The notes: generated by a model not told the origin, from the sequence alone. Shown: positions 26,272 to 36,151, numbered from the stretch's first letter. The stretch: 64,000 nucleotides of DNA from Glaciecola sp. KUL10 (GCF_003203515.1 NZ_BGNG01000003.1:248001-312000); one strand, 5' to 3'. Translations and numbers: made by a program.

Positions 26272-27551
26272 GGTAATTCCTTATCAATAATAATTTCTAC
26301 AATATTAGGTTTAGCAGACATTTGTAATAGCTCAAGTTCGCCTTGAAGCTCGCCGCTGCTCGGCATCACGTCTTCATCCATTGATATACGCGCGGTGAGT
26401 TTAACTTGTTCAGCTGTTTTCAGCGAAAAGTTTTCAAGCATTGCATCTTCTTCGCTCAAGGACAAAACGAAAGGAAATTCGGGTAAGGTAACGCGTTTTA
26501 CCGCTAAGGGTAATCGTGTTTGACCACTTGCATCTTGTGCAAACACAATCAAAAAACCTTCGCTGGGAAGTTTAGCCTGTATAGACTCGGCAACGCTGAC
26601 CATCACTTCCAGTTTTGTTGTTTTTGGCTCGTTGTTCACATTATTGTTATTTTCTGGCTGTATGCCTGCATCACTAGCTTGTGAATCAAATAAACTCTCT
26701 GGCGCGCCCATACTTCTAAGCTGAGTAGAAAGCGACTGAAACAAGCTGCTGCTGGGATCGAGTTGATCTTTGATCAATGCAAAGTTAGAAAAAGCAACCT
26801 CAGCATTGTTTGATTGAGCAGCCACCACTGTCATCAATAATCGGTATTGGCGTTCTTGAGGTGCTTTTCGAATCAAATATTCAAGTTGATTAAAGGCAAT
26901 TGCTAATCCTTCTTCGTCACCTCGCATCATGGCTGCTTGTGCATATCGAGAACGCAATTCATCGTCTTGAGGTTTTAAAGTAAGCGCTTTTTTAAAGGCA
27001 TTAACACTTTCTTCCATCTGCCCCAAGGTCATATTGATTCTGCCCAACCATGTCCACCCTATCGCATCATCTGGTTTTTTGCGCAGCTGTTGTCGTATCA
27101 CCAGCGCATATTTTTGAAACTCTTGCGGCGAAACGTCATTAGCAGGTTGTAATACGATTCGATTATTTAGCTCTTGCGTGTTGTTTATCGCAAATTGTAA
27201 TTGCGACAGGCCACTTAATTGGTTGGCATCCACATATACCCATATACCGATAATAAGTGTAGGGATAGCACCAATAATTAACGGCTTAATAGCAGAATGA
27301 GTGGACTTATTGCTTTGATTTTGAGTTTCATCAACTAGTGCAAGCTTCATCTCGTCAATCGATTGCTGCATTTCGTCTTGATTAATCAGCCCTTCTTCGG
27401 CTTCTTTTTTAATTTCTTCTATTCTGGCCCTGATAACATTGACGTTGTTAACTTCAACTCGTTGTACTGAAGATCGTTTTAGCCAAGGATAAAACACAAA
27501 AACCAGCCCAAATAAAAACAGTAGGGCTGAAATGATATAAAAAATACTCAC
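26268..27551 (-). CDS. ccmI: Cytochrome c maturation protein CcmI (TPR)
   Basis: A 427-residue protein with two N-terminal membrane helices (residues 1-22 and about 90-108) flanking a cytoplasmic coiled coil, then periplasmic TPR repeats (GWTWLGRINMTLGQMEESVNAF, shown here as WTWLGRINMTLGQMEES; AFKKALTLKPQDDELRSRYA). The C-terminal domain resembles the CcmI/NrfG-type extension. It presents apocytochromes to CcmF/CcmH. The ATG overlaps the ccmH stop. Confidence 0.9.
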   Translation of the reverse strand: MSIFYIISALLFLFGLVFVFYPWLKRSSVQRVEVNNVNVIRARIEEIKKEAEEGLINQDEMQQSIDEMKLALVDETQNQSNKSTHSAIKPLIIGAIPTLIIGIWVYVDANQLSGLSQLQFAINNTQELNNRIVLQPANDVSPQEFQKYALVIRQQLRKKPDDAIGWTWLGRINMTLGQMEESVNAFKKALTLKPQDDELRSRYAQAAMMRGDEEGLAIAFNQLEYLIRKAPQERQYRLLMTVVAAQSNNAEVAFSNFALIKDQLDPSSSLFQSLSTQLRSMGAPESLFDSQASDAGIQPENNNNVNNEPKTTKLEVMVSVAESIQAKLPSEGFLIVFAQDASGQTRLPLAVKRVTLPEFPFVLSLSEEDAMLENFSLKTAEQVKLTARISMDEDVMPSSGELQGELELLQMSAKPNIVEIIIDKELP

Positions 27552-28039
27552 TCATTTTCCTTTAATAAACGATCAGCTTGTGCGAGCTTTTCTTGTAAAT
27601 TTTGGGGGTTAGCCTTTTTCTTTCGCAAGATGAAAGCGAACAGCATCACAAAGGCAAACATTATCGGCAACACCCATAACCAAATAGTCACGCTATTCAC
27701 AGGAGGTTGGTAATAAACAAAATCGCCATAACGCTGTTTCATAAAATCAATGACTTGCGTTTTACTCTGCCCTTCTTGCATCAATTGATAGACTTTTCGA
27801 CGCATGTCATGTGCAATCATTGCATCTGAGTCAGCAATATTTTGGTTTTGACACATTGGGCAACGCAATACAGCCGTAAGCTCTAAAAATGTTTTTCGCT
27901 GATTAGGATCATCAAACTGATAATTTTCAGCATAATCGTCTTCTTGTGTTGCCGCATTGTCAGTTGAAACACCCTCTTGAGCGATTGCCGAAGAGAATAA
28001 CATCACCTGAACAAATACTAGTATCCATATTCGATTCAT
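27548..28039 (-). CDS. ccmH: Cytochrome c maturation protein CcmH
   Basis: A 163-residue thiol-disulfide protein: signal peptide, then the signature LRCPMCQNQNIADSDA with the redox CPMC, MRRKVYQLMQEGQSKTQVID, and a C-terminal membrane helix (TIWLWVLPIMFAFVMLFAFI). It reduces the apocytochrome haem-binding cysteines with CcmG. It overlaps ccmG and ccmI by four bases each. Confidence 0.95.
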   Translation of the reverse strand: MNRIWILVFVQVMLFSSAIAQEGVSTDNAATQEDDYAENYQFDDPNQRKTFLELTAVLRCPMCQNQNIADSDAMIAHDMRRKVYQLMQEGQSKTQVIDFMKQRYGDFVYYQPPVNSVTIWLWVLPIMFAFVMLFAFILRKKKANPQNLQEKLAQADRLLKENE

Positions 28040-28650
28040 AAAGACTCTACTTCCCGTTCTTCTTCACTATCTTGCGAAGTAGCCGCTTTGATAGTGTTGA
28101 TAATAGGCAAAAACTTGTTTTGCCAAACACGCTCGTTTATGTCACCCAAGTGATGAACACGAATCACACCATTTTGATCAACTAAAAAAGTTTCGGGTGC
28201 ACCTGTCACCCCTAAATCTAACGCAGTGTCTCGATACACATCAAAAATATTAAATTGATATGGATCGCCGTATTTCCCTAGGGTTTGCTTAACTTCTTGT
28301 CTTACACGTTGAATAGTCTTAGTACCGTAGTTGGGGTCGAGATCTTGGTCGTAATACAAACCTACAATTCGATAGCCTTGATTTCTAAGGCTCTCTAAAT
28401 AAGGTAGCTCAATCGCACAAGTCACACACCAGACTCCCCACACATTAATCAGTGTCAACTGCCCGTCGAACACACTGTTATCATATTGACTGGTTTCGTC
28501 CATCAAATCTGGCAAACTGAACTCAGGAAAAGGTCGCTCAAGCGCAGTAGATTCACGCTCTCTAGGATCAGAAAACAATCCTTGGAATAAAAAGACCGCT
28601 ATCCCTAGAAACAGCACTAAAGGTAAAAGTAAATAACTCAGTCGCTTCAC
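28036..28650 (-). CDS. ccmG: Thioredoxin-like CcmG/DsbE
   Basis: A 204-residue membrane-anchored thioredoxin. An N-terminal helix (LLLPLVLFLGIAVFLF) is followed by the thioredoxin fold with active site WGVWCVTCAIELPYL (CVTC) and a cis-Pro in VTGAPETFLVDQNG. It supplies reducing equivalents to CcmH and apocytochrome c in the periplasm. It overlaps the end of ccmF by four bases. Confidence 0.95.
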   Translation of the reverse strand: MKRLSYLLLPLVLFLGIAVFLFQGLFSDPRERESTALERPFPEFSLPDLMDETSQYDNSVFDGQLTLINVWGVWCVTCAIELPYLESLRNQGYRIVGLYYDQDLDPNYGTKTIQRVRQEVKQTLGKYGDPYQFNIFDVYRDTALDLGVTGAPETFLVDQNGVIRVHHLGDINERVWQNKFLPIINTIKAATSQDSEEEREVESL

Positions 28651-29558
28651 GAATTAACCTCTTTCACCACTGGCGTCGCTAAACTATCAATCTTTGATTT
28701 ATCGACAGATACTTTGCTCGAAAATACACCTTTTAACTTCGCTACCTTTTTGATTCGATACCGTTTGTCACACATCGAAAATACACCGCCGATGCACATA
28801 ATAAAGGCACCACCCCAAATCCAGACAACGAACGGTTTGTAATACAACCTTATTGACCATGAGTTATCATCAAATCGTTCACCCAAGGCAACAAAAAGGT
28901 CGCGAGTCAGCGTGGTATGAATACCCGCCTCGGTCATTGTGGTTCTTTGCACGGGATAAAAGCGTTTTTCAGGCTCTAAATGATTGACGAATTCCGCGTT
29001 TTTATACACATCAAAAATCCCCCTATCTGCGGTATAATTAGGGCCTTTTATGTCTTTCACACCGCTGAACTTAACTTGGTAATCAGCAATTTCGATTGTA
29101 TCGCCTGCGCGAGCTCGAACGTCACGCTCAAGCTCGTAATTACTCACTAAAGTAATGCCAATCACACTAACGGCAAAGCCCACATGACCGAGGATCATGC
29201 CCCAATGGCTTGGCGTCAGCTTTTTCAATGAGCTCAAGGTAGATTGCTCTTGAGTATGTTTATTATCGGCATCAACACGCTGCTTAACTTCAAGCACAGT
29301 GCCAATCAGAATCCAAAAACTGATAAGCATACCCAATACGCCCATATAAGTCGGCTCGTCATATGAGAAATTAACCAAAATCGCTGCGCTGAGCGCTAAC
29401 ACAAAGGCTGCTAATAATTGGTTTCGCAAGTCAGACGGTTTTTGCTTCTTCCATCGGCTAAGTGGACCAACGGCCATAAAGAAAACAAAAGGTACGATTA
29501 GCAGAGTAAACATCTGATTAAAAAAATGGTGCGCCGATTGATATGGTGCCCAAGCCAA
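28647..29558 (-). CDS. ccmF: CcmF, C-terminal part (separated by a frameshift)
   Basis: This 303-residue frame contains the second half of CcmF from NQMFTLLIVPFVFFMAVGPL onward: membrane helices, the periplasmic region (LGHVGFAVSVIGITLVSNYE, then ERDVRARAGDTIEI) and a final helix. The residues before NQMF (MAWAPYQSAHHF) come from an out-of-frame overlap and are not CcmF-like, so this is not a naturally separate gene. The N-terminal part ends at 29518 in the other frame with ...SIGAPFF. Removing one T from the T7 run (plus 29520-29526) joins them as SIGAPFFNQMFTLL, exactly the conserved CcmF sequence. No ribosome site makes independent expression obvious. Confidence 0.85.
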   Translation of the reverse strand: MAWAPYQSAHHFFNQMFTLLIVPFVFFMAVGPLSRWKKQKPSDLRNQLLAAFVLALSAAILVNFSYDEPTYMGVLGMLISFWILIGTVLEVKQRVDADNKHTQEQSTLSSLKKLTPSHWGMILGHVGFAVSVIGITLVSNYELERDVRARAGDTIEIADYQVKFSGVKDIKGPNYTADRGIFDVYKNAEFVNHLEPEKRFYPVQRTTMTEAGIHTTLTRDLFVALGERFDDNSWSIRLYYKPFVVWIWGGAFIMCIGGVFSMCDKRYRIKKVAKLKGVFSSKVSVDKSKIDSLATPVVKEVNS

Positions 29559-30693
29559 TTTCTTTGTGTATGAGCGGAAATAATGTCCCTAAGAGCACAA
29601 CGATTGTCGCGGCGACCAACAAAACATTATTCCCCATCAACATCATTTCACGAGAAAACAACTCGTAGCGACCAGAACTTTGTAGTTGAGATGCGCGCAC
29701 TGCGTACAGTAGAAGCGAACCGCCAATAACAATAACTAACAGCCCTAAGATAAACATTCCACGCGACGGATCACTAGCAAATGAATGCACTGATACGAGC
29801 ACCCCCGAACGCACAAGAAAGGTCCCGAGTAAACTTAAGGAAAATGCAGAAATGGCTAGAAAGACCGTCCATGATTTAAATAATTTTCGTTTTTCAGTCA
29901 CTGCAAGGCTATGCATCAGCGCTGTACCCGCTAACCAAGGCATAAATGAAGCATTTTCGACGGGATCCCAGAACCACCAGCCACCCCAACCCAGTTCGTA
30001 GTACGCCCACCAACTGCCCAGCGCAATTCCAATTGTCAAAAACGACCAGGCCGCAATCGTCCAAGGACGAGACCATCTTGCCCACGTTGAATCAAGTTGA
30101 CCGCCAATCAACGCTGCAATTGCAAAGGCAAAGGCGACTGAAAAACCCACATAGCCCATATAAAGCATTGGTGGATGAATGATCATCCCGAAGTCTTGTA
30201 ACAAAGGATTGAGGTCACGACCGTCGACTGGGAAAAACGGCAACATGCTATCAAAGGGATTGGAGGTCAATAGCATAAACAGGTAGAAACCAATACTCAC
30301 CATGCCTAGCACGGCTAGCACTCTTGCTAGCATTTGCAGTGGAATACCTTTAGAAAACGCGCCGACAGCAAGCGTCCAAACAGCAAATATCAGCACCCAA
30401 AGTAGAAATGAGCCCTCGTGACCACCCCATACCGCTGTGACTTTATAGTAGGTCGGTAGTAATGAATTGGAGTTTTGCGCAACATAAGCAACACTAAAAT
30501 CATCAGTCACGAAAGAATACGTTAAACAAGCGTATGCAATCGCAGTAAACACAAATAGCCCAAGTGCAAGTGGTCTTGCGGTAAGCATTAGTTTTTCGTT
30601 ATTAGTTTGTGCGCCCCACAAAGGATAGATTGCAAGCAAAATAGACAGCATTAATGCAATAATTAAGCTGACGTTACCAAGTTCTGGGATCAT
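29518..30693 (-). CDS. ccmF: CcmF haem lyase, N-terminal part (frameshifted)
   Basis: The 391-residue N-terminal part of the cytochrome c haem lyase subunit. It has many membrane helices, the haem-handling WWD motif GWGGWWFWDPVENASFMPW, and conserved histidines (for example GGHEGSFLLW, MIIHPPMLYMGY and LVSVHSFASDP). It ends at a TAA inside a T7 tract, at the point where CcmF normally continues into its C-terminal third. CcmF joins haem from CcmE to apocytochrome c. As sequenced the enzyme is in two pieces; a single-base correction gives the usual length of about 650 residues. Confidence 0.92.
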   Translation of the reverse strand: MIPELGNVSLIIALMLSILLAIYPLWGAQTNNEKLMLTARPLALGLFVFTAIAYACLTYSFVTDDFSVAYVAQNSNSLLPTYYKVTAVWGGHEGSFLLWVLIFAVWTLAVGAFSKGIPLQMLARVLAVLGMVSIGFYLFMLLTSNPFDSMLPFFPVDGRDLNPLLQDFGMIIHPPMLYMGYVGFSVAFAFAIAALIGGQLDSTWARWSRPWTIAAWSFLTIGIALGSWWAYYELGWGGWWFWDPVENASFMPWLAGTALMHSLAVTEKRKLFKSWTVFLAISAFSLSLLGTFLVRSGVLVSVHSFASDPSRGMFILGLLVIVIGGSLLLYAVRASQLQSSGRYELFSREMMLMGNNVLLVAATIVVLLGTLFPLIHKEIGLGTISIGAPFF

Positions 30694-30696
30694 TAT

Positions 30697-31167
30697 TTAG
30701 TACCCCGCATCAGTGGGTTTAACGTGCTTGATCCCTTTTAACTGTTCGGCCAGTTCAGCAGGCATGTATTCTTCGTCGTGCTTTGCTAACACTTCGTGAG
30801 CGACAATAAGATTTTCAGTTTGCAAAATGCCGGTCGCCATTATTCCCTGCCCCTCACGAAACAAATCAGGGAGAATACCGTTGTATTGAACCGTCACAAT
30901 TGGACCCGTGTCGACTAAATCGAAAGACACTGCCAAACTCTCAGGGTCACGTGACACACTGCCTTCAACCACCATGCCACCAATACGCAAGCGCTGTCCC
31001 ACAATTGGCTTTTGCCCTGTTTTTTGCTTGCCCTGCAAAATTTCTGTAGGCGTATAAAATACATCAATACTATCTTGCAAAGCATATAGCATGGTCGCTA
31101 CCGCGGCTGTAATCAACATCGCAATACTACCAACGGAAATTAATCGTTGTTTACGTCTTGGATTCAT
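30697..31167 (-). CDS. ccmE: Periplasmic haem chaperone CcmE
   Basis: A 156-residue OB-fold protein with an N-terminal membrane anchor ([19 protein letters not shown]). Conserved sequence includes [17 protein letters not shown] and [19 protein letters not shown]. The haem-binding histidine is in AKHDEEYMP. It carries haem from CcmC to CcmF. Three bases separate it from ccmF, and its start overlaps the ccmD stop. Confidence 0.95.
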   Translation of the reverse strand: MNPRRKQRLISVGSIAMLITAAVATMLYALQDSIDVFYTPTEILQGKQKTGQKPIVGQRLRIGGMVVEGSVSRDPESLAVSFDLVDTGPIVTVQYNGILPDLFREGQGIMATGILQTENLIVAHEVLAKHDEEYMPAELAEQLKGIKHVKPTDAGY

Positions 31168-31454
31168 TAGTCTTTTTGCTCTATATCTAAATTGGAATTC
31201 GTTTGTTTTGACGACTCAGTCTGCTCGACTGTTTTTGCCTGTCGCGCTCGTTTGCGCTTTTCTCGCGCTTCTAATATTCGTATCGCACGCGCTTGCTCTT
31301 GCGCTACTGTTTTCCTGATTTGCTGTTTAACAAACAGGCTATGCGCAGTGATTAATAACATTGATAAGGCGGTTATCCCAAAAGCTAACCACACAAAAAA
31401 ACCATAGCCACCCATGTTTAAAAAAGCGCTGAAAGAATCGAACTGAGACTGCAT
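31167..31454 (-). CDS. ccmD: Haem exporter subunit CcmD
   Basis: A 95-residue protein with the typical CcmD start [20 protein letters not shown], one membrane helix and a basic cytoplasmic tail. CcmD stabilises the CcmABC-haem-CcmE complex. It is longer than most CcmD (about 60-70) because of a Gln/Ser/Lys-rich tail. It overlaps ccmC and ccmE by one base each. Confidence 0.92.
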   Translation of the reverse strand: MQSQFDSFSAFLNMGGYGFFVWLAFGITALSMLLITAHSLFVKQQIRKTVAQEQARAIRILEAREKRKRARQAKTVEQTESSKQTNSNLDIEQKD

Positions 31455-32233
31455 TAGTTGACCTCCTTCTTAGACGCAGACAGGCGCTGAAGTTCACTAT
31501 TTTCAGCAAACATTTGCATCACCCAGGGGCGATGCTTATCTCGAATTATCATTTCATTCTTAAAACGAATGAGCGTGATAATGCCGATAAAACCAACAAA
31601 ACCCAATATGCTAATTAACAAGGGCCAGAGCATTTCCGCAGGCATAGAGGGTTGGTCGAATTTACTGATCGTCGCGCCTTGATGCAGCGTATTCCACCAT
31701 TCAACCGAGTATTTAATAATAGGTATGTTGATGACGCCAACCAAAGCCATGATGGCGGCCGCTTTACCACCTTGTTGTTTGTCTTCAAACGCAAGGTAAA
31801 GCGACATAACACCTAGGTACAGGAATAATAAGATTAACTGCGAAGTTAGGCGTGCATCCCAAATCCACCAAGTACCCCACATCGGCTTGCCCCATGCTGC
31901 GCCAGTGAATAACGATATAAAACATATTACTGCGCCTACCGGAGCAATTGCACTGATGAACATAAACGCGGTGCGCCACTGCCACACGATTCCAACTAAA
32001 GCAGCAGTCGCCATCGCAATGTAGGCCGTTTGAGATAAGATTGCGCTAGGTACATGAATATAGATAATGCGATAACTATCACCTTGTTGGTAGTCGGCAG
32101 GCGCAAACACTAGCCCCCATGTAATTCCCACTGTTAAACCTAATAACGCAATAGCAAAAAAATAAGGCTGCATTGCACTTGCTAGCCAATATGCTTTTTC
32201 TGGCTTTGCGAATGAATTAATCCACTTCCACAT
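31454..32233 (-). CDS. ccmC: Haem-handling permease CcmC
   Basis: About 259 residues from ATG 32233 (MWKWINSFAKPEKAYWLA), which shares one base with the ccmB stop. A start at 32293 would add 20 unrelated residues. It has six membrane helices, the WWD motif WGTWWIWDARLTSQ and flanking histidines (IIYIHVPSAILSQ and EWWNTLHQGATI). It loads haem onto CcmE. Confidence 0.95.
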   Translation of the reverse strand: MWKWINSFAKPEKAYWLASAMQPYFFAIALLGLTVGITWGLVFAPADYQQGDSYRIIYIHVPSAILSQTAYIAMATAALVGIVWQWRTAFMFISAIAPVGAVICFISLFTGAAWGKPMWGTWWIWDARLTSQLILLFLYLGVMSLYLAFEDKQQGGKAAAIMALVGVINIPIIKYSVEWWNTLHQGATISKFDQPSMPAEMLWPLLISILGFVGFIGIITLIRFKNEMIIRDKHRPWVMQMFAENSELQRLSASKKEVN

Positions 32234-32904
32234 TAGTTCTGACTGACCTTTAATGAGTATGTAATCGCTATCGGGCAAAGTGCAACTGCACAAAGCATCA
32301 AGGACGCAATGATAGCAATTTGCGGGTGATAAGCCAGATTCATGCTAGCGGAATCGATAGCAGAAGTGGCAAAAATAAGTAACGGTATAAAAATAGGCAA
32401 CAGCAGCAAGGCTAATAGCACGCCACCTCTATTTAAACTAAGCGTCAAAGCAACCCCAATTGCACCGACAAAAGAAACTAAGGGCGTACCAAACACTAGC
32501 GTCAAAATTAAGGCCCAGTACATCTGCGCTGTCATATTTAAAAAAAGCACTAAAATTGGTGACACTAATAGCAAAGGCATAATTTGAATAAACCAATGCG
32601 TAATAACTTTAGCGCTAACGATCAAATAAAACGGACAAGGAGAAAAACGATAGTGCTCGAGCGTGCCATCGTTAAATTCATCTCTAAACAAACGTTCCAT
32701 GCCCATTAAAAGCGCTAAAATTGTCGCAACCCAAACAACTCCACCACCAATGCGTTGAAGTGTTTCTGGACTGGGCCCCACCGCAATAGGAAACAGTGTG
32801 ACGACCAATACAAAGAACATAATTGGTTGTACAAGTTCTGCACGTTGTCGAACTGCAACCGCTAAGTCTTGCTTAACAACTGAAAATAAAACCGCACTTA
32901 CCAT
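32233..32904 (-). CDS. ccmB: Haem ABC exporter permease CcmB
   Basis: A 223-residue ABC permease with six membrane helices. Conserved CcmB sequence includes RQRAELVQPIMFFVLVVTLF, FRDEFNDGTLEHY and a Gly-rich GVLLALLLLPIFIPLLIFAT segment. It pairs with CcmA; ATP hydrolysis releases holo-CcmE. It overlaps ccmA by 7 bases. Confidence 0.95.
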   Translation of the reverse strand: MVSAVLFSVVKQDLAVAVRQRAELVQPIMFFVLVVTLFPIAVGPSPETLQRIGGGVVWVATILALLMGMERLFRDEFNDGTLEHYRFSPCPFYLIVSAKVITHWFIQIMPLLLVSPILVLFLNMTAQMYWALILTLVFGTPLVSFVGAIGVALTLSLNRGGVLLALLLLPIFIPLLIFATSAIDSASMNLAYHPQIAIIASLMLCAVALCPIAITYSLKVSQN

Positions 32905-33527
32905 TTGTATTCCAAATGCATAACGGTAGTATTACAGGATAATCTGAGCGGTTGATGAGACGTCATCACAACTGCACCACCTTGATTGACAAATTCGGAT
33001 ATCTTATGCTCGATGCAGGCAATCATATGTACATCAAGTGCAGTAAACGGTTCGTCTAAAACCCAAAGCGCGCTGTGCGGTTTTAACCAAAGTTTAGCTA
33101 ACGCCACTTTACGTTGTTGTCCAGCAGATAAATGTTTAATGGGGATGTCTTCTAAACCTGTTAACTCTAAGATATCAAGCACATTTAAGACTGCTTCACG
33201 TTTTAAATCGAGCGCTTGTTGACTGGCCCAAAATTGCAAATTTTCAATTGCGGATAACACTGAACTAAATCCTAACTTGTGGCCAATGTACACAACTGAT
33301 TCACAAGCAATGTGTTGTTCAGCATGAACATCTTGACCTTGAATCTTTACAGTGCCGTTATTTGCTTGACTCAGCCCTACTAAAATTCTCAATAAACTTG
33401 TTTTACCCGCTCCATTGTCTCCCGTCAAATGTACTAGAGAGAAATTATTAAGTTCGAGATCTAAATCACAAAACAGCGTCCTATCACTTTTTTCGCAGGT
33501 GATTTTTTGTGCGCTTAATATACTCAA
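32898..33527 (-). CDS. ccmA: Haem ABC exporter ATPase CcmA
   Basis: A 209-residue ABC ATPase. Walker A is TGDNGAGKTSLLRI, the signature is LSAGQQRKVALAKLWL, Walker B is LWVLDEPFTALD and the switch His is in MTSHQP. It is the first gene of the nine-gene ccm operon, whose promoter should lie in 33528-33760. Confidence 0.95.
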   Translation of the reverse strand: MSILSAQKITCEKSDRTLFCDLDLELNNFSLVHLTGDNGAGKTSLLRILVGLSQANNGTVKIQGQDVHAEQHIACESVVYIGHKLGFSSVLSAIENLQFWASQQALDLKREAVLNVLDILELTGLEDIPIKHLSAGQQRKVALAKLWLKPHSALWVLDEPFTALDVHMIACIEHKISEFVNQGGAVVMTSHQPLRLSCNTTVMHLEYKW

Positions 33528-33760
33528 GAAAATTCACTCATGTGTTTGAAATAAAACGTAACAATGGCTTGAAATGGTATCATAAAAAACGAGAATGCTG
33601 CAGAGTTGGATCGACTTTTGCTGTTGTTTTTTGTATTAATTCTATGCAAATTTGATGAGTATCAATAAAAATCGAGCTATGTTGATTAATGAATACACGG
33701 TACTAAGTCTATTTAAGCTTATCTGTTTAAGTTTAAAAAACTTGGTCTCAAAACTGACTA
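33528..33760. promoter_or_regulatory. Divergent promoter region of ccmA and the FliK-like gene
   Basis: 233 AT-rich bases between two divergent genes. It must carry promoters for both directions. No operator or defined box stands out. Confidence 0.45.
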
Positions 33761-36151
33761 ATGTCTGATTTCATACCAAAACCAGTGAATCCTACTGGCA
33801 ATCCAGGTAACACTAACGCCAGTATTGCAATCACTAGTAGAGGTCAAGCCAGCTCGGCGGCCACACGAGTCGTGGTTAGCGAACTAACGCCAAATTTAGT
33901 GACATTAACCAATATCAATAATAAAAAAAACGTTGCAATACCGTTAGAGCAGTTTAGTAATAAGTATGATTTAAAAGTAGGACAAAGTTTTGTTTTGGTA
34001 TACCAAAACAAAGGGTCAAACCAAGCAAATGAATCATCAAATAGTGGGCGTTCACAAGTATTAAATTCGCAATTAAGCCCTTTTTTACTAAGCCCACTAA
34101 ACAAATCCAGCAGCGCCGTCAGCTCTTTGTTGCTACCACAATTCGATACACAGACTCAACAAGCTACTATTCCTTTAAGTACCACCCAAGCTAAAGCTTT
34201 ATTTAATATTTTACACAGTATTGCTAATACTTCTCAGCACTCAAAAACAAGCTTTACAATTCAAGCGGCTATTAAAAATATTATTGGCAATCAAGTACTT
34301 TTGCAATTACCACGTATCGGTTCCGTTCCTGCTTCAGAAGTTAAAATCACGCTACCCAGCAACGTAATCAATCAGCTCAAACCCGGACAAAACTTGAATA
34401 TAAGAGCTGAAATTGTGAATGACAAAGTGAAGGTTTTGTCTCTTTCCACCAATGACCAAGGCTCGAAGGAAAAACAAGAGCAAGTGAACAGATTGTTGAG
34501 CTCTCTGACAAAAAACGTTTTAAACAAAATCCAATTACCCATCGTTTACGGGAATCCAGAGAAGAATTCGTCTGTATTAGACAGCCAATCAAAAATAGTA
34601 AATTCAAAGCCGCTAGCGTTTAATCTTGAAAAGCAAATACTAGACAAGTTACCAGCAACTGAAAGCAAGCTTTTGAAGTCTCAAGTTATCGAGCAATTAC
34701 ATCTAACCGAAAAAGCACTAGAGAAGGGCGTTAGTGCCCAGTTGGTCAGCAATCAAAACAATGTCTTTTTACAAATAGTAAAAAGGCAAAGCTTAGTGCA
34801 CTTAAACCATAAACAAGCCTCACTACTGATATCGGGTGTAACGCCTGATTCAAAGCCAAACAGTAAAGAACAAGTCGATTTGAGCACGCCAAAATTAAGC
34901 CCTACAGAAGTAAATTCAAACACTTTCTTCGAGAAAAAAGTCGCATTAACTCATAGTAGTCATGCAATAAAAAGTAATATTATTTACAGTCCAAGTGCCA
35001 TCATCGCGGCTGCAAAGGCACTTCAAACTCCGTCTTCAGCAGACGTATTTACAAGTACTGACTCAAGTAAAAAGCCATCATTGCAACAATCATCTTCATA
35101 CGCAGCCTTTGATCGCGACATCAAAACAAGTAACCTATTAGTGCAATCGTTGCTGCAAGAAATTAAACATCCATCTTCTGAAATCAGAGAGCTGCTTATA
35201 AATCGTTTTGGGACTAAAACTAACACTGCAAGTATTCAAAGCATGTTCAGTGAAATTGCAAAACAAGTCTTACCCAAAACAACTGAACAAAGTGTAACAT
35301 TCAATAATATTCTAAACGCACTTGGTGATACAGAGTCGTGGTCTCCTGAATTACAACGGCTATTGAGCGCAGTCAAAGATAAATTGCCAAAATTAGATTC
35401 CGAACCTTCTATTAATAATGCCAATACGATACGCCAACTATTAATTGCTCCCATAACAGTCGCACCTTTGAATGCAATTACCTCTAACACTCAAAATGGC
35501 TTTTTAAATGCCCTCGTCACTTTGTTGCAGGTGGCACTTGCCTCTAGACTTCAAAAACTATCAAACCTTCACGCAAGTAAAGTTCAGCAGGCTATTCCCG
35601 ATCTAGTCAAGCAGTTAATTCCAACATTAAGCCCTGCGCAAGGAGCAAAGCTCAGCCAAGAATTTAACCAGTTTGATGCAAAGCACATGTTGAGCGCTGA
35701 AATATCCAAAATGCTGGCTAACCACCAGCAAAATAAACTGAAAAGCGCCGATACAAGCGTTCAGGGTCAAGATAGTCTTTATTATTCATTTCCTAACTTA
35801 TTCTATAAGCATGGAAAAGATATTGAACTGAGCATTAAGCGTGAATTTGACGATAGTAAAGAAGAGAATAACCATCAAGAAAAGCAAAAAAGATGGTCTT
35901 TGAGCATGAAGTTTGAAGTTGGAGAGCAAGGCGAGATGTTGGCCAAAACACTGCTCATTGAAAACCAAATTGATTTACAAATATACACATCCAGTGAATC
36001 GTTAAAAGACCAAGTACTTGAGCATTTACCCAAGCTGAAGCAAAGATTATCTAGCCTTGGAATAGATTTAATAAACAAAGGGTGCCAGTTGGGTAAAATT
36101 CCAAAGACTTTGAATTCAACCCATTTCTCAGTATTTGAAACAGACGCATAG
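33761..36151 (+). CDS. FliK-like hook-length-control domain protein
   Basis: A 796-residue protein, low-complexity and rich in Ser, Gln, Lys and Asn over most of its length. The C-terminal 80-90 residues look like the Flg_hook domain of FliK: WSLSMKFEVGEQGEMLAKT, then LKQRLSSLGIDL near the end. In flagella, FliK measures the hook and triggers the FlhB specificity switch. No flagellar genes lie nearby except the following FlhB-C-like gene, 26 bases downstream. A similar pair is ylqG/ylqH in Bacillus. It may be a paralogue rather than the flagellar FliK itself. Confidence 0.75.
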   Translation: MSDFIPKPVNPTGNPGNTNASIAITSRGQASSAATRVVVSELTPNLVTLTNINNKKNVAIPLEQFSNKYDLKVGQSFVLVYQNKGSNQANESSNSGRSQVLNSQLSPFLLSPLNKSSSAVSSLLLPQFDTQTQQATIPLSTTQAKALFNILHSIANTSQHSKTSFTIQAAIKNIIGNQVLLQLPRIGSVPASEVKITLPSNVINQLKPGQNLNIRAEIVNDKVKVLSLSTNDQGSKEKQEQVNRLLSSLTKNVLNKIQLPIVYGNPEKNSSVLDSQSKIVNSKPLAFNLEKQILDKLPATESKLLKSQVIEQLHLTEKALEKGVSAQLVSNQNNVFLQIVKRQSLVHLNHKQASLLISGVTPDSKPNSKEQVDLSTPKLSPTEVNSNTFFEKKVALTHSSHAIKSNIIYSPSAIIAAAKALQTPSSADVFTSTDSSKKPSLQQSSSYAAFDRDIKTSNLLVQSLLQEIKHPSSEIRELLINRFGTKTNTASIQSMFSEIAKQVLPKTTEQSVTFNNILNALGDTESWSPELQRLLSAVKDKLPKLDSEPSINNANTIRQLLIAPITVAPLNAITSNTQNGFLNALVTLLQVALASRLQKLSNLHASKVQQAIPDLVKQLIPTLSPAQGAKLSQEFNQFDAKHMLSAEISKMLANHQQNKLKSADTSVQGQDSLYYSFPNLFYKHGKDIELSIKREFDDSKEENNHQEKQKRWSLSMKFEVGEQGEMLAKTLLIENQIDLQIYTSSESLKDQVLEHLPKLKQRLSSLGIDLINKGCQLGKIPKTLNSTHFSVFETDA

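Noticed and set aside
28647-29558. Reading the C-terminal ccmF frame as an independent gene
   Set aside because: Some bacteria do have split ccmF-like genes, but here the join restores exact conserved sequence with one base removed, and the extra N-terminal residues are out-of-frame readings of the first half.
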